From the NCBI RefSeq assembly GCF_032163505.1, contig NZ_CP134147.1, forward strand, positions 214,501 to 278,500: a DNA stretch of 64,000 nucleotides, given 5' to 3'. A program made the position numbers and the translations under genes. This DNA comes from Streptococcus parasanguinis (GTDB lineage Bacteria > Bacillota > Bacilli > Lactobacillales > Streptococcaceae). The notes under the pieces were generated by a model, which was not told where the DNA came from, did not search any database, and saw only the letters and a list, made by a program, of their open reading frames with translations. Of this stretch, positions 43,299-52,862 are shown piece by piece (position 1 is the stretch's first letter; each line of letters begins with the position of its first letter).

Positions 43299-45278
43299 AT
43301 GAACAAAGGGAAGGTACTCTTAGCTACCAGCGCTCTGCTTTTATCAGCTGGTGTACTGGCAGCCTGCTCAGGAGGGAAATCTAGTAGCTCTGGTGGTCAG
43401 ACATTTAGCTATGTCTATACCCAGGATCCGGATACCTTAGACTACTCGATTTCCAATAAAAAATCGACTTCCGAGTTTACAGGAAATGCGATAGATGGCT
43501 TGTTGGAAGTGGACAAGTACGGGAACTTGATCCCATCGCTTGCTAAAGACTGGACTGTTTCCAAGGATGGCTTGACCTATACTTATAAACTCCGTAAAGG
43601 GGTCAAATGGATGACTTCTGAAGGGGAAGAATATGGAGGAGAGGTTAAGGCCCAAGACTTTGTGACAGGTCTCAAACACGCGGCAGATAAGAAATCACAA
43701 GCGATTTACTTGGTCCAAAAATCTGTCAAAGGTTTGGATGATTATGTTTCAGGGAAGACATCTGATTTCTCAACTGTTGGTGTGAAAGCTATTGACGATT
43801 ACACCGTTCAATATACCTTGAGCCAACCAGAAAGTTTCTGGAATTCCAAGACTACGATGGGGATCTTGATGCCGGTCAATGAAGAATTCCTGAAATCTAA
43901 AGGAGATGACTATGGTCAAGGAACTTCTCCATCTAGTATCCTCTACTGCGGTCCTTATTTGATCAAATCTATCACTTCTAAATCTTCTGCGATATTGGAA
44001 AAGAACCCAACATACTGGGATGCGGATAATGTTAAGATCAGTAAAGTCAAGCTGACCTATTATGATGGACAAGACTCAGAATCCTTGATTCGTGGGTTTG
44101 ATAACGGCGACTATACAGTTGCCCGTGTTTTCCCAAATGGTTCTAACTATAAGAGTGTAGAGAAGAAGCATAAGGACGACATTGTCTATACTGACCAAGG
44201 TTCCTCTACCTACAATCTTTCCTTCAACATTGACCGTCAGGCTTATGAAATCACAAAGAAGACCACGGATGCTCAAAAGACTTCAACTAAGAAAGCAATC
44301 TTAAATAAAGACTTCCGTCAAGCCATTATGTTTGCCTTCAACCGCAAGGCTTATGTAGCGCAAACTAACGGGGAAGCGGGTGCCAATAAGGTGATCCGTA
44401 ATACCTTTACGCCACCAAACTTTGTCCAAATCGATGGCAAACAATTTGGTGATGCAGTAGAAAAAGACTTAGAAGCTTATGGGGATGAATGGAAAGGGGT
44501 CTCTGTCGCAGATGGAAAAGACACCCTCTACAATCCAACCAAGGCCAAAGAAGAGTTTGCCAAAGCCAAGGCAGATTTGCAGGCTCAAGGAGTTGAATTC
44601 CCAATTCATTTAGACCTTCCAACTTCTTCAACTTATACAGAAGGGATCAAACAAGCTCAATCCTTTAAACAGTCAGTTGAATCTACACTAGGAGCAGAAA
44701 ATATTGTCATCGATTTGAATATGATTTCTGAAGATGATCTGCAACGGGTTACCTACTTTGCTGAAAGTGCTTCGCAACAAGACTGGGATTTGAACAATAA
44801 CTTGGGTTGGGGACCAGACTATACGGACCCATCTTCTTACATCGATATCACTAGTGGTAAATCCGGCGAAAACGCCAATTCTTACTTTGGATTCGATGCT
44901 GGTACGGATAATGCAGCCGCAAAAGCAGCTGGTTTTGATGAATATGATCAATTGATCGAAGATGCGCACAATGAAACCAAAGATGTGAACAAGCGTTACG
45001 AAAAATATGCTGCCGCTCAAGCTTGGTTGACCGATAGTGCCCTCTTGATTCCGATTCATTCGGATGGAGCTTCTCCAGTCGTTCGTAAGACTGTACCATA
45101 CTCTGCAGCCTTTGCTTGGACAGGCCACAAGGGTCAATCCTTCAACTATAAATATTTAGAAGTTCAAGACAAGGTCGTATCGGCTAAAGACTACGACAAA
45201 GCGCGTGATCAATGGAAGAAAGAAAAAGAAAAATCCAATAAAAAAGCGCAAGAAGAACTTGAAAAGCATGTGAAATAG
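43299..45278 (+). CDS. oligopeptide-binding lipoprotein (OppA/AliA/HppA family)
   Basis: The 659-residue family-5 solute-binding lipoprotein captures peptides for an Opp/Ami-type ABC importer. It has a signal peptide with lipobox LAACS (Cys near residue 23), then QTFSYVYTQDPDTLDYS, the family-5 signature region KDGLTYTYKLRKGVKWMTSEG and a Lys/Glu-rich C-terminus. No permease or ATPase genes are adjacent, so it is an orphan receptor that would share a transporter encoded elsewhere, as AliA/AliB do in pneumococcus. ATG 43299 is 6 bp from GAGGTG. A cre site lies upstream. Confidence 0.9.
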   Translation: MNKGKVLLATSALLLSAGVLAACSGGKSSSSGGQTFSYVYTQDPDTLDYSISNKKSTSEFTGNAIDGLLEVDKYGNLIPSLAKDWTVSKDGLTYTYKLRKGVKWMTSEGEEYGGEVKAQDFVTGLKHAADKKSQAIYLVQKSVKGLDDYVSGKTSDFSTVGVKAIDDYTVQYTLSQPESFWNSKTTMGILMPVNEEFLKSKGDDYGQGTSPSSILYCGPYLIKSITSKSSAILEKNPTYWDADNVKISKVKLTYYDGQDSESLIRGFDNGDYTVARVFPNGSNYKSVEKKHKDDIVYTDQGSSTYNLSFNIDRQAYEITKKTTDAQKTSTKKAILNKDFRQAIMFAFNRKAYVAQTNGEAGANKVIRNTFTPPNFVQIDGKQFGDAVEKDLEAYGDEWKGVSVADGKDTLYNPTKAKEEFAKAKADLQAQGVEFPIHLDLPTSSTYTEGIKQAQSFKQSVESTLGAENIVIDLNMISEDDLQRVTYFAESASQQDWDLNNNLGWGPDYTDPSSYIDITSGKSGENANSYFGFDAGTDNAAAKAAGFDEYDQLIEDAHNETKDVNKRYEKYAAAQAWLTDSALLIPIHSDGASPVVRKTVPYSAAFAWTGHKGQSFNYKYLEVQDKVVSAKDYDKARDQWKKEKEKSNKKAQEELEKHVK

Positions 45279-45299
45279 ACTTTTCTTGAAGAAAACAGG

Positions 45300-45332
45300 A
45301 AAGACAGGTCCCGTATGGGACCTGTCTTTTTC
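45300..45332 (+). terminator. terminator after the peptide-binding lipoprotein
   Basis: AAAGACAGGTCCC pairs with GGGACCTGTCTTT, followed by T residues. Confidence 0.9.
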
Positions 45333-45401
45333 TTTGTCTGAACCTTTAAAAATCGCCTAAAAATGGTATAATAGGAGCATCACGAAAATTGGAGAGACGC
45401 T

Positions 45402-47903
45402 ATGAGTTTTTACAATCATAAAGAAATCGAGCCTAAGTGGCAAAAATACTGGGCTGACCATCACACCTTTAAGACAGGAACAGATGCTTCAAAACCTAAG
45501 TTTTATGCATTGGACATGTTCCCTTATCCATCTGGAGCGGGTCTTCACGTAGGACACCCAGAAGGCTACACAGCAACAGATATCCTTAGCCGTTTCAAAC
45601 GTGCGCAAGGTTACAATGTCCTTCACCCAATGGGATGGGATGCTTTTGGTTTGCCTGCTGAGCAATACGCTATGGATACAGGGAATGACCCAGCGGAATT
45701 CACAGCAGAAAACATCGCTAACTTCAAACGCCAAATCAATGCGCTTGGCTTCTCTTACGACTGGGACCGTGAAGTCAATACGACAGATCCAAACTACTAC
45801 AAGTGGACGCAATGGATCTTCACTAAGCTTTACGAAAAAGGTTTGGCTTATGAAGCTGAAGTACCAGTAAACTGGGTTGAGGAACTAGGAACAGCTATCG
45901 CTAACGAAGAAGTTCTTCCAGATGGAACCTCTGAGCGTGGTGGCTATCCAGTTGTCCGCAAACCAATGCGCCAATGGATGCTTAAAATCACTGCCTATGC
46001 GGAACGTTTGCTCAACGACTTGGATGACCTTGACTGGCCAGAGTCTATCAAGGACATGCAACGCAACTGGATTGGTAAATCAACTGGTGCCAATGTCACC
46101 TTCAAAGTAAAAGGGACTGACAAGGAATTCACAGTCTTTACGACTCGTCCAGATACTCTTTTCGGTGCGACCTTCACTGTTTTGGCGCCTGAACATGAAC
46201 TAGTAGATGACATCACGACACCTGAACAAGCTGAAGTTGTAGCGGACTACAAACACCAAGCTAGCCTTAAATCAGACTTAGCTCGTACTGACCTTGCTAA
46301 GGAAAAAACAGGGGTTTGGACTGGTGCTTATGCCATCAACCCTGTCAATGGTAAAGAAATCCCAATCTGGATTGCCGACTATGTTCTTTCTAGTTATGGA
46401 ACAGGTGCCGTTATGGCCGTACCTGCCCACGATGAGCGTGACTGGGAATTTGCTAACCAGTTTGGTCTTCCAATCGTAGAAGTGCTGGAAGGTGGAAATG
46501 TAGCAGAAGCTGCCTATACTGAAGATGGACTTCACGTCAACTCTGACTTCCTAGATGGACTTAACAAAGAAGAAGCGATTGCTAAAATCGTGTCTTGGCT
46601 AGAAGAAAAAGGCTTTGGTCAAGAAAAGGTTACCTACCGTCTCCGCGACTGGCTCTTTAGCCGTCAACGTTACTGGGGTGAACCAATCCCAATCATTCAT
46701 TGGGAAGATGGAACTTCAACAGCTGTTCCAGAAAGTGAACTCCCACTTGTCTTGCCAGTAACCAAGGACATTCGCCCTTCAGGTACTGGTGAAAGCCCAT
46801 TGGCTAACTTGACAGACTGGCTGGAAGTCACCCGCGAAGATGGTGTCAAAGGTCGTCGTGAGACGAATACGATGCCACAATGGGCTGGTTCAAGCTGGTA
46901 CTACCTCCGCTATATCGATCCACACAACACTGAGAAATTGGCTGACGAGGACCTCCTCAAACAATGGTTGCCAGTCGATATCTACGTAGGTGGTGCAGAA
47001 CACGCTGTTCTTCACTTGCTTTACGCTCGTTTCTGGCATAAATTCCTCTATGACCTTGGTGTTGTACCGACTAAAGAGCCATTCCAAAAACTCTTTAACC
47101 AAGGAATGATCTTGGGAACTAGCTACCGTGACCACCGTGGAGCTCTTGTAGCGACTGACAAGGTTGAAAAACGTGATGGTTCCTTCTTCCATGTGGAAAC
47201 AGGAGAAGAGTTGGAGCAAGCACCAGCTAAGATGTCTAAATCCCTCAAGAATGTGGTCAACCCAGACGATGTGGTGGAACAATACGGTGCCGATACCCTT
47301 CGTGTCTATGAAATGTTCATGGGACCACTTGACGCTTCCATCGCTTGGTCTGAAGAAGGATTGGAAGGAAGCCGTAAATTCCTCGACCGTGTTTACCGTT
47401 TGATTACAAGTAAAGAAATCGTTGCGGAAAACAATGGCGCTCTAGACAAGGTTTACAACGAAACTGTTAAAGCTGTTACAGAGCAAATCGAGTCTATGAA
47501 GTTCAACACAGCTATTGCCCAACTCATGGTCTTTGTCAATGCTGCCAACAAGGAAGACAAACTTTATGTAGACTACGCCAAAGGCTTTATCCAATTGATT
47601 GCCCCATTTGCGCCTCACTTAGCAGAAGAACTCTGGCAAACAGTCGCAGCAACCGGTGAGTCAATCTCTTACGTAGCTTGGCCAACATGGGACGAAAGCA
47701 AATTGATTGAAGACGAAATCGAAATCGTCGTTCAAATCAAAGGAAAAGTCCGTGCTAAACTCATGGTCGCAAAAGACCTGTCACGCGAAGAATTGCAAGA
47801 AGTCGCTCTGGCTGACGAAAAAGTCAAATCAGAGATTGATGGCAAAGAAATCGTGAAAGTGATTAGTGTCCCTAATAAACTCGTTAATATCGTTGTTAAA
47901 TAA
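45402..47903 (+). CDS. leuS: leucyl-tRNA synthetase
   Basis: The 833-residue class-I synthetase is complete: the HIGH-like motif in [16 protein letters not shown] (near residue 49), an editing domain (about 220-400) with [17 protein letters not shown] in [10 protein letters not shown] (near 612) and the C-terminal anticodon-binding and tail domain. Ribosome site GGAGAGA. The short upstream region (about 70 bp) has no room for a T-box, so control is not by a leader of that type. A degraded copy of the last ten codons lies 53 bp downstream. Confidence 0.97.
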   Translation: MSFYNHKEIEPKWQKYWADHHTFKTGTDASKPKFYALDMFPYPSGAGLHVGHPEGYTATDILSRFKRAQGYNVLHPMGWDAFGLPAEQYAMDTGNDPAEFTAENIANFKRQINALGFSYDWDREVNTTDPNYYKWTQWIFTKLYEKGLAYEAEVPVNWVEELGTAIANEEVLPDGTSERGGYPVVRKPMRQWMLKITAYAERLLNDLDDLDWPESIKDMQRNWIGKSTGANVTFKVKGTDKEFTVFTTRPDTLFGATFTVLAPEHELVDDITTPEQAEVVADYKHQASLKSDLARTDLAKEKTGVWTGAYAINPVNGKEIPIWIADYVLSSYGTGAVMAVPAHDERDWEFANQFGLPIVEVLEGGNVAEAAYTEDGLHVNSDFLDGLNKEEAIAKIVSWLEEKGFGQEKVTYRLRDWLFSRQRYWGEPIPIIHWEDGTSTAVPESELPLVLPVTKDIRPSGTGESPLANLTDWLEVTREDGVKGRRETNTMPQWAGSSWYYLRYIDPHNTEKLADEDLLKQWLPVDIYVGGAEHAVLHLLYARFWHKFLYDLGVVPTKEPFQKLFNQGMILGTSYRDHRGALVATDKVEKRDGSFFHVETGEELEQAPAKMSKSLKNVVNPDDVVEQYGADTLRVYEMFMGPLDASIAWSEEGLEGSRKFLDRVYRLITSKEIVAENNGALDKVYNETVKAVTEQIESMKFNTAIAQLMVFVNAANKEDKLYVDYAKGFIQLIAPFAPHLAEELWQTVAATGESISYVAWPTWDESKLIEDEIEIVVQIKGKVRAKLMVAKDLSREELQEVALADEKVKSEIDGKEIVKVISVPNKLVNIVVK

Positions 47904-47928
47904 CCAGTTTATTAGCCCTATCTGCCAC

Positions 47929-47988
47929 CTTCAATAGTCCACTGGACTATTGAAGCCAACTAAATTGGTTAGTATCGTTGTGAAATAA
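47929..47988 (+). repeat. 27-bp palindrome and duplicated leuS tail
   Basis: A perfect palindrome (47929-47941 with 47943-47955; arm CTTCAATAGTCCA) directly abuts a 33-bp segment (47956-47988). That segment encodes PTKLVSIVVK-stop and is a diverged copy of the leuS end [14 protein letters not shown] (47871-47903). Confidence 0.8.
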
Positions 47989-47993
47989 AAATA

Positions 47994-48025
47994 AATCCTT
48001 CGGAGCTTAGCTCTGGAGGATTTTT
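47994..48025 (+). terminator. terminator in the leuS-marR gap
   Basis: AATCCT-GGAGC pairs imperfectly with GCTC-GGAGGATT, followed by TTTTT. Confidence 0.65.
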
Positions 48026-48079
48026 GTGAAAAGGCAAAGAGTCGGTTTGAAAATAGTTGTTGGTTGGATGCGTGATATC

Positions 48080-48118
48080 AAAAAAGCTTCGGTAGGAAGA
48101 AACCTACCGAAGCTTTTT
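48080..48118. terminator. strong bidirectional hairpin before the marR promoter
   Basis: AAAAAGCTTCGGTAGG pairs perfectly with CCTACCGAAGCTTTTT around AAGAAA. The rest of 47904-48298 apart from the leuS-tail repeat and the marR promoter is empty. Confidence 0.8.
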
Positions 48119-48212
48119 AACAAATTTCATTCTGCATTACAGTGAACATATGTAAAACTCAGTGTTGTTTTACAAGGAGTTTAAATGTTTCTCTTCTTCC
48201 AAGGAAAATGTT

Positions 48213-48284
48213 ATTTCTATATCGAAATAGTTGACAGATGTAACGAACGGTGATACAATGACTGTGATATTTCGGTATAGAAAT
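48213..48284 (+). promoter_or_regulatory. marR promoter flanked by two inverted operators
   Basis: TTGACA (48231-48236) and TACAAT (48254-48259) are 17 bp apart. ATTTCTATATCGAAAT (48213-48228) lies just upstream and ATTTCGGTATAGAAAT (48269-48284), nearly its reverse complement, just downstream. Both are quasi-palindromes and probably bind the MarR protein encoded next, giving autoregulation. Confidence 0.75.
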
Positions 48285-48298
48285 AAAAAGGAGACAAA

Positions 48299-48748
48299 AT
48301 GGACAAGATGCAAGGGGGCTACCAAGCTTTACAGATACGCTTGTTGAACGGGCGACTTTTTCAAAAACTCTTGAGCAAGGAACCAGATGCCCAATACCGA
48401 AGTGAACAGGGGAAAATTTTAACGATTTTGTGGAAGCAAGAGTTGGGGTGCGCTACTGCGACCGATATCGCTCTTGCGACGGGTCTAGCCAATAATACAT
48501 TGACCAGCATGGTTAAGAAATTGGAAGAACAAGGCTTGGTTACGATTCAACCTTGTACGCAGGATAAAAGGAAAAAATATATTTCTTTGACAGACCTCGG
48601 TTGGGCACAAAAGGAAATTGGGGATCGTGTTAGTAAGGAACTGGGTGAGATTTTCTATCAAGGATTTTCGGATCAAGAAATCCGAGAATTTGAGGAGTAT
48701 CAAGAGCGCATTATCTCAAATCTAAAAGCTAAAGAGAATGACATCTAA
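48299..48748 (+). CDS. MarR-family transcriptional regulator
   Basis: This 149-residue winged-helix repressor has the recognition region TDIALATGLANNTLTSMVKKL and wing TIQPCTQDKRKKYISLTDLG, both typical of MarR. It has two Cys residues (CATATD, QPCTQD) that could sense oxidants or electrophiles. It probably controls itself and the following reductase and transporter genes (gap 18 bp). AAAGGAG precedes the ATG. Confidence 0.88.
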   Translation: MDKMQGGYQALQIRLLNGRLFQKLLSKEPDAQYRSEQGKILTILWKQELGCATATDIALATGLANNTLTSMVKKLEEQGLVTIQPCTQDKRKKYISLTDLGWAQKEIGDRVSKELGEIFYQGFSDQEIREFEEYQERIISNLKAKENDI

Positions 48749-48766
48749 GGAAAGGAAGTAACAGTT

Positions 48767-49621
48767 ATGATTGGTATTACAGGGGTAACAGGGAAATTAG
48801 GTTCTTATGTGGCTAATCTTGCCTATAAGAAGGGAATCGCTTCAGTCCATCTAGCACGAAGCCCAGAGCGTGCAAAGATCAATGCGTCAGCGGAAATTCG
48901 TAAAATAGTGTATGCCAATACACCAGAGGTGGTTGAGGCCTTAAAGGGTATTGATATCTTGTTGATGGTTTCTGCTCGGGAAAATCCAGAGCGTGTCAAG
49001 GAACACAAGGACTTTTTAGATGCTGCAAAGCTAGCAGGAGTAGAGCATATCGTCTATACCTCCTTTTATGGGGCAGATGAGAAGGCAACTTTCACCTTGT
49101 CTCGAGATCATGCCCAGACGGAAGCCTATATCAAGGAGTTAGGGTTCACCTACACTTTTTTGAGAGATAATTTTTACTTGGACTTCCTGATTGATATGGC
49201 GCTTGAAAATGGAGAGATTCGTGGTCCTGCAGGCAGTGGTCTTGTGTCAGCTGTTGCCCGTAAGGACACATCTAGGGTTGCAGCAGAAATTCTTTTAAAT
49301 CCTAAGGAGTGGGAAAATCAAACCTTGAATCTGACAGGGCCAGAGGATCTTTCCATGGAAGAAATCGTAGCGCTTCTCTCAAAAGAGACCGGTGACACCA
49401 TCGCGTATGTGGATGAAACAGTAGAAGAAGCTTATGAGTCACGGAAAAAATGGCCAGCACAAACTTGGGAGTACGATGCCTGGGTCAGCACCTATACAGC
49501 GATTAAAGCTGGGGAACAAGCTGGGGTTTCAACAGATATCGAAAAAATTCTAGGACATCCGGCAAGTAGCCTATTGGATACTCTTAGAGACAGAAAACTT
49601 ATTGAGGAAGAATATGATTGA
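48767..49621 (+). CDS. NAD(P)-binding NmrA/QorB-like oxidoreductase
   Basis: The 284-residue atypical short-chain dehydrogenase has the N-terminal dinucleotide motif GITGVTGKLGSYVANLA and the HIVYTSFYGADEKATFTLSRDH region typical of the NmrA/QorB group. Those proteins act as quinone reductases or redox sensors. It lies in the MarR-controlled operon and overlaps the start of the ATPase gene by 8 bp. Substrate unknown; an electrophile or quinone stress response is plausible. Confidence 0.82.
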   Translation: MIGITGVTGKLGSYVANLAYKKGIASVHLARSPERAKINASAEIRKIVYANTPEVVEALKGIDILLMVSARENPERVKEHKDFLDAAKLAGVEHIVYTSFYGADEKATFTLSRDHAQTEAYIKELGFTYTFLRDNFYLDFLIDMALENGEIRGPAGSGLVSAVARKDTSRVAAEILLNPKEWENQTLNLTGPEDLSMEEIVALLSKETGDTIAYVDETVEEAYESRKKWPAQTWEYDAWVSTYTAIKAGEQAGVSTDIEKILGHPASSLLDTLRDRKLIEEEYD

Positions 49622-50342
49622 ATATAAAAATGTAGCCTTGCGCTACACGGATAAGGACATTTTAAAAGATGTCAATCTCCGTATTGAAGCTGGAGAATTT
49701 ATGGTCCTCGTAGGCCCTTCAGGATCTGGAAAAACCACCATGATCAAGATGATTAACCGTCTTTTGGAGCCAACTGATGGCAATATCTATATGGATGGAA
49801 AACGCATCAAGGACTATGATGAACGCGAATTACGTCTTTCTACTGGTTATGTGCTTCAAGCCATTGCTCTATTTCCTAATTTGACAGTTGCGGAAAATAT
49901 CGCTCTCATTCCTGAGATGAAGGGCTGGGGCAAGGAGCGAGTGGCTTCCAAAACAGTCGAACTTTTAGAAAAAGTAGGCCTTCCAGCTTCTGATTACGCT
50001 GATCGCAAACCCCATGAGCTGTCTGGTGGGGAGCAACAACGGATTGGGATTGTGCGGGCTATCATTGCAGAGCCGAGAATCTTACTCATGGACGAACCTT
50101 TTTCAGCCTTGGATGCCATCTCTCGCAAGCAGTTGCAGGCTCTTACCAAAGAATTGCACAAAGAATTCGGTATGACCACTATTTTTGTGACCCATGACAC
50201 AGACGAGGCCTTGAAATTAGGCGATCGGATTGCGGTGCTACAAGAAGGAGAAATTGTGCAGGTGGCAGATTCTGAGACCATTCTAGCCCAGCCAGCTAAC
50301 GACTTTGTGGCAGATTTATTTGGAGGTGCTCACCATGTCTAA
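49614..50342 (+). CDS. glycine betaine/choline-type ABC transporter ATP-binding protein
   Basis: The 242-residue ATPase of the ProV/OpuCA class has Walker [11 protein letters not shown], a Q-loop in [12 protein letters not shown], signature [14 protein letters not shown] and Walker [13 protein letters not shown]. It lacks the C-terminal CBS pair found in many osmosensing homologs. ATG 49614, with GAGGAAG upstream, overlaps the reductase gene. It pairs with the permease/receptor fusion that follows (overlap 8 bp). Confidence 0.88.
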   Translation: MIEYKNVALRYTDKDILKDVNLRIEAGEFMVLVGPSGSGKTTMIKMINRLLEPTDGNIYMDGKRIKDYDERELRLSTGYVLQAIALFPNLTVAENIALIPEMKGWGKERVASKTVELLEKVGLPASDYADRKPHELSGGEQQRIGIVRAIIAEPRILLMDEPFSALDAISRKQLQALTKELHKEFGMTTIFVTHDTDEALKLGDRIAVLQEGEIVQVADSETILAQPANDFVADLFGGAHHV

Positions 50343-51855
50343 ACTACTTGCAACCTTTCAAGAACGTTTTGGAGACTGGCTCACTGCACTGGGGCAACAT
50401 TTGCAACTGTCATTACTGACCTTACTCCTTGCGATTTTTCTGGCTGTCCCTCTGGCTATTTATTTAAGTACACGCAAGAGAGCCAGCAACTGGGTTTTAC
50501 AGGTGGCTGGGATCTTCCAGACCATTCCTTCCATGGCCCTTTTGGGGCTCTTCATTCCCATCATGGGAATTGGAACACTTCCGGCCTTGACAGCTCTCGT
50601 CATCTATGCCATTTTCCCCATCCTCCAAAATACCATCACCGGTTTGCAGGGGATTGACCCAAGTCTTGAAGAAGCGGGAATCGCCTTTGGGATGACCAAG
50701 TGGGAGCGACTCAAGAAGTTTGAGATTCCCTTGGCCATGCCCGTCATCATGTCTGGGATTCGGACAGCAGCTGTGATGATTATCGGGACGGCTACCCTAG
50801 CTGCCTTGATTGGAGCAGGGGGACTCGGTTCCTTTATCCTTCTAGGGATTGACCGCAATAATGCCAGTCTGATTTTAATCGGTGCCCTGTCTTCTGCCTT
50901 CTTGGCCATCGCCTTTAACCTTCTTCTCAAATGGATGGAAAAGGCCAAATTGCGGACCATCTTTGCGGCTTTTGCGGTAATGGTTATCGGATTGGGAGCT
51001 AGCTATACACCAAGTCTTCTTCCCAAACCGGAAAAAGAAAACCTGGTTATTGCTGGGAAGTTGGGTCCTGAACCGGAAATTCTAGCCAATATGTACAAGA
51101 TTTTGATCGAAGAAAACACGGACATGACAGTGACTGTTAAACCAAATTTTGGAAAAACCACCTTCCTCTTTGAAGCTCTGAAAAAAGGGGATATTGCTAT
51201 CTATCCAGAGTTTACAGGGACCGTGACCGAAAGTCTCCTCAAGCCGGCGCCGCAAGTCGGCCATGATCCAGAAGCAGTCTATCGAGCGGCTCGAGATGGG
51301 ATCAAGAAACAAGACGACCTGGCCTTGCTCAAACCCATGGCTTATCAGAATACCTATGCTGTCGCGGTGCCTAAGAAAATTGCCCAAGAGTATGGCCTCA
51401 AGACCATTTCAGATTTGAAAAAGGTGGAAGGACAACTCAAGGCAGGCTTTACCTTGGAGTTTAATGACCGAGAGGACGGGAACAAGGGCTTGCAGAAGGT
51501 TTACGGACTCCATCTACAAGTCTCCACCATGGAGCCAGCCCTTCGCTACCAGGCGATCCAGTCCGGTGACATCCAGATCACAGATGCTTACTCAACGGAT
51601 GCCGAGCTGGCTCGCTATGACCTGGTGGTCCTTGAAGATGATAAGCAACTCTTCCCACCTTATCAAGGGGCGCCCCTCATGAAAGAAGCTCTTCTTAAGA
51701 AACATCCAGAATTGGAAGGCATTCTAAACAAGTTAGCTGGTAAAATCACAGCAGAGCAAATGAGCCAGATGAACTACCAAGTCGGAGTAGAAGGCAAGTC
51801 AGCTAATCAAGTGGCACGTGACTTTTTGGTAAAAGAAAGGGTTATTAAAAATTAA
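50335..51855 (+). CDS. fused permease and substrate-binding protein for quaternary amines
   Basis: The 506-residue fusion has a ProW/OpuCB-type permease (about residues 1-225; five to six membrane spans, EAA-like loop [26 protein letters not shown]) joined to an OpuCC/ProX receptor domain (about 240-506; [50 protein letters not shown]). Such fusions import glycine betaine, carnitine or choline. In pneumococcus a similar proV-proWX pair takes up choline. ATG 50335 overlaps the ATPase end. Confidence 0.88.
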   Translation: MSKLLATFQERFGDWLTALGQHLQLSLLTLLLAIFLAVPLAIYLSTRKRASNWVLQVAGIFQTIPSMALLGLFIPIMGIGTLPALTALVIYAIFPILQNTITGLQGIDPSLEEAGIAFGMTKWERLKKFEIPLAMPVIMSGIRTAAVMIIGTATLAALIGAGGLGSFILLGIDRNNASLILIGALSSAFLAIAFNLLLKWMEKAKLRTIFAAFAVMVIGLGASYTPSLLPKPEKENLVIAGKLGPEPEILANMYKILIEENTDMTVTVKPNFGKTTFLFEALKKGDIAIYPEFTGTVTESLLKPAPQVGHDPEAVYRAARDGIKKQDDLALLKPMAYQNTYAVAVPKKIAQEYGLKTISDLKKVEGQLKAGFTLEFNDREDGNKGLQKVYGLHLQVSTMEPALRYQAIQSGDIQITDAYSTDAELARYDLVVLEDDKQLFPPYQGAPLMKEALLKKHPELEGILNKLAGKITAEQMSQMNYQVGVEGKSANQVARDFLVKERVIKN

Positions 51856-51861
51856 CAAATA

Positions 51862-51892
51862 ATTCTCAAGTCTTCGCACTTGAGGATTTTTT
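51862..51892 (+). terminator. terminator of the marR operon
   Basis: TCTCAAGT pairs with ACTTGAGG-type arm around CTTCGC, followed by TTTTTT. Confidence 0.8.
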
Positions 51893-52020
51893 AATAGAAA
51901 GCAATTTTAACCCTTTCAGCAAGCTTTTGTTATAGAGGGGGAGACCTTCTCTTAAAAAACTCTCCATTGAGTCTGGCTTGAAATTGTGTTACAATAAGCC
52001 TTGAAGATGAATGAAAGAAT

Positions 52021-52728
52021 ATGGAAATAAGCATGAAAATAAGACCAGTGATTGGAATTACAGGAAATGAAAGACCCTTCCCAGATGATCCAGACGCGAA
52101 CATGAGCTATGCGGCGACTGGTTTTGTCGAAGCGGTCAAAGAGGCAGGAGGGATTCCCTTGATCTTGCCGATTGGAGATGCGGCCTTGGCCAAAGACTAC
52201 ATATCGATGATTGATAAGCTCATCATCACCGGTGGACAAAATGTCTTGCCCAAGTTTTACGGAGAAGAAATCACCATCGACAGTGATGACTACCTCTTGA
52301 AACGCGATCTCTTTGAGTTGGCCTTGATTGAAGAAGCGCGTGCGGCTAAAAAAGCTATCTTTACCGTTTGCCGTGGGACCCAGCTCTATAATGTCGCTCT
52401 AGGGGGAACTCTGTATCAAGATATTGAACACCACTGGCAGGACAATCCAGGTCAGTACACCAGTCAAGAGTTGGTGACCAAGGATCAGACGGTCCTGCAA
52501 GAGATCTATGGTAAGACCAGTCGCATCAATTCTTTCCATCATCAAAGTATTAAAGACTTGGCAGATGGCTTAGAAGTAATCGCGCGGGATCCTAAAGATG
52601 ACATCATAGAAGCCGTTCAATCCACAGATGAGAGCCGTTTCCTCGGAGTTCAGTGGCATCCAGAACTACGTTTTGACAAGAGCCCAGCAGATCGCAAGCT
52701 CTTTGAATATGTCGTGACTCAATTATAA
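52021..52728 (+). CDS. gamma-glutamyl-gamma-aminobutyrate hydrolase-like class-I glutamine amidotransferase
   Basis: The 235-residue PuuD-type hydrolase of the class-I amidotransferase superfamily has its nucleophile in FTVCRGTQLYNVALGG (Cys near residue 119). The catalytic His is in GVQWHPELRF (near 218) and HHQSIKDLADGLEV matches the family. It probably splits gamma-glutamyl amides; the true substrate is not known. The start could be ATG 52021 or 52033; neither has a strong ribosome site. A promoter TTGAGT/TACAAT (17 bp spacing) lies about 40 bp upstream. Confidence 0.85.
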   Translation: MEISMKIRPVIGITGNERPFPDDPDANMSYAATGFVEAVKEAGGIPLILPIGDAALAKDYISMIDKLIITGGQNVLPKFYGEEITIDSDDYLLKRDLFELALIEEARAAKKAIFTVCRGTQLYNVALGGTLYQDIEHHWQDNPGQYTSQELVTKDQTVLQEIYGKTSRINSFHHQSIKDLADGLEVIARDPKDDIIEAVQSTDESRFLGVQWHPELRFDKSPADRKLFEYVVTQL

Positions 52729-52736
52729 AGAGGACC

Positions 52737-52770
52737 AGCTCCCTTAGGAATTTTTCCTAAGGGGCTTTTT
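52737..52770 (+). terminator. terminator after the amidotransferase-like gene
   Basis: AGCTCCCTTAGGA pairs with TCCTAAGGGGCT, followed by five T residues. Confidence 0.85.
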
Positions 52771-52862
52771 CTTTAATCTGCGTAAGAAAGACTGTAAATT
52801 GTGCCTAGGTTTTGGAGGAGGATGCGCTACAATAGAGCTAGTAGAATGAGGAGGATTAGGAC

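Noticed and set aside
45332..45401. T-box leader before leuS
   Set aside because: Only about 70 bp separate the previous terminator from leuS, and no T-box sequence or specifier loop is seen.
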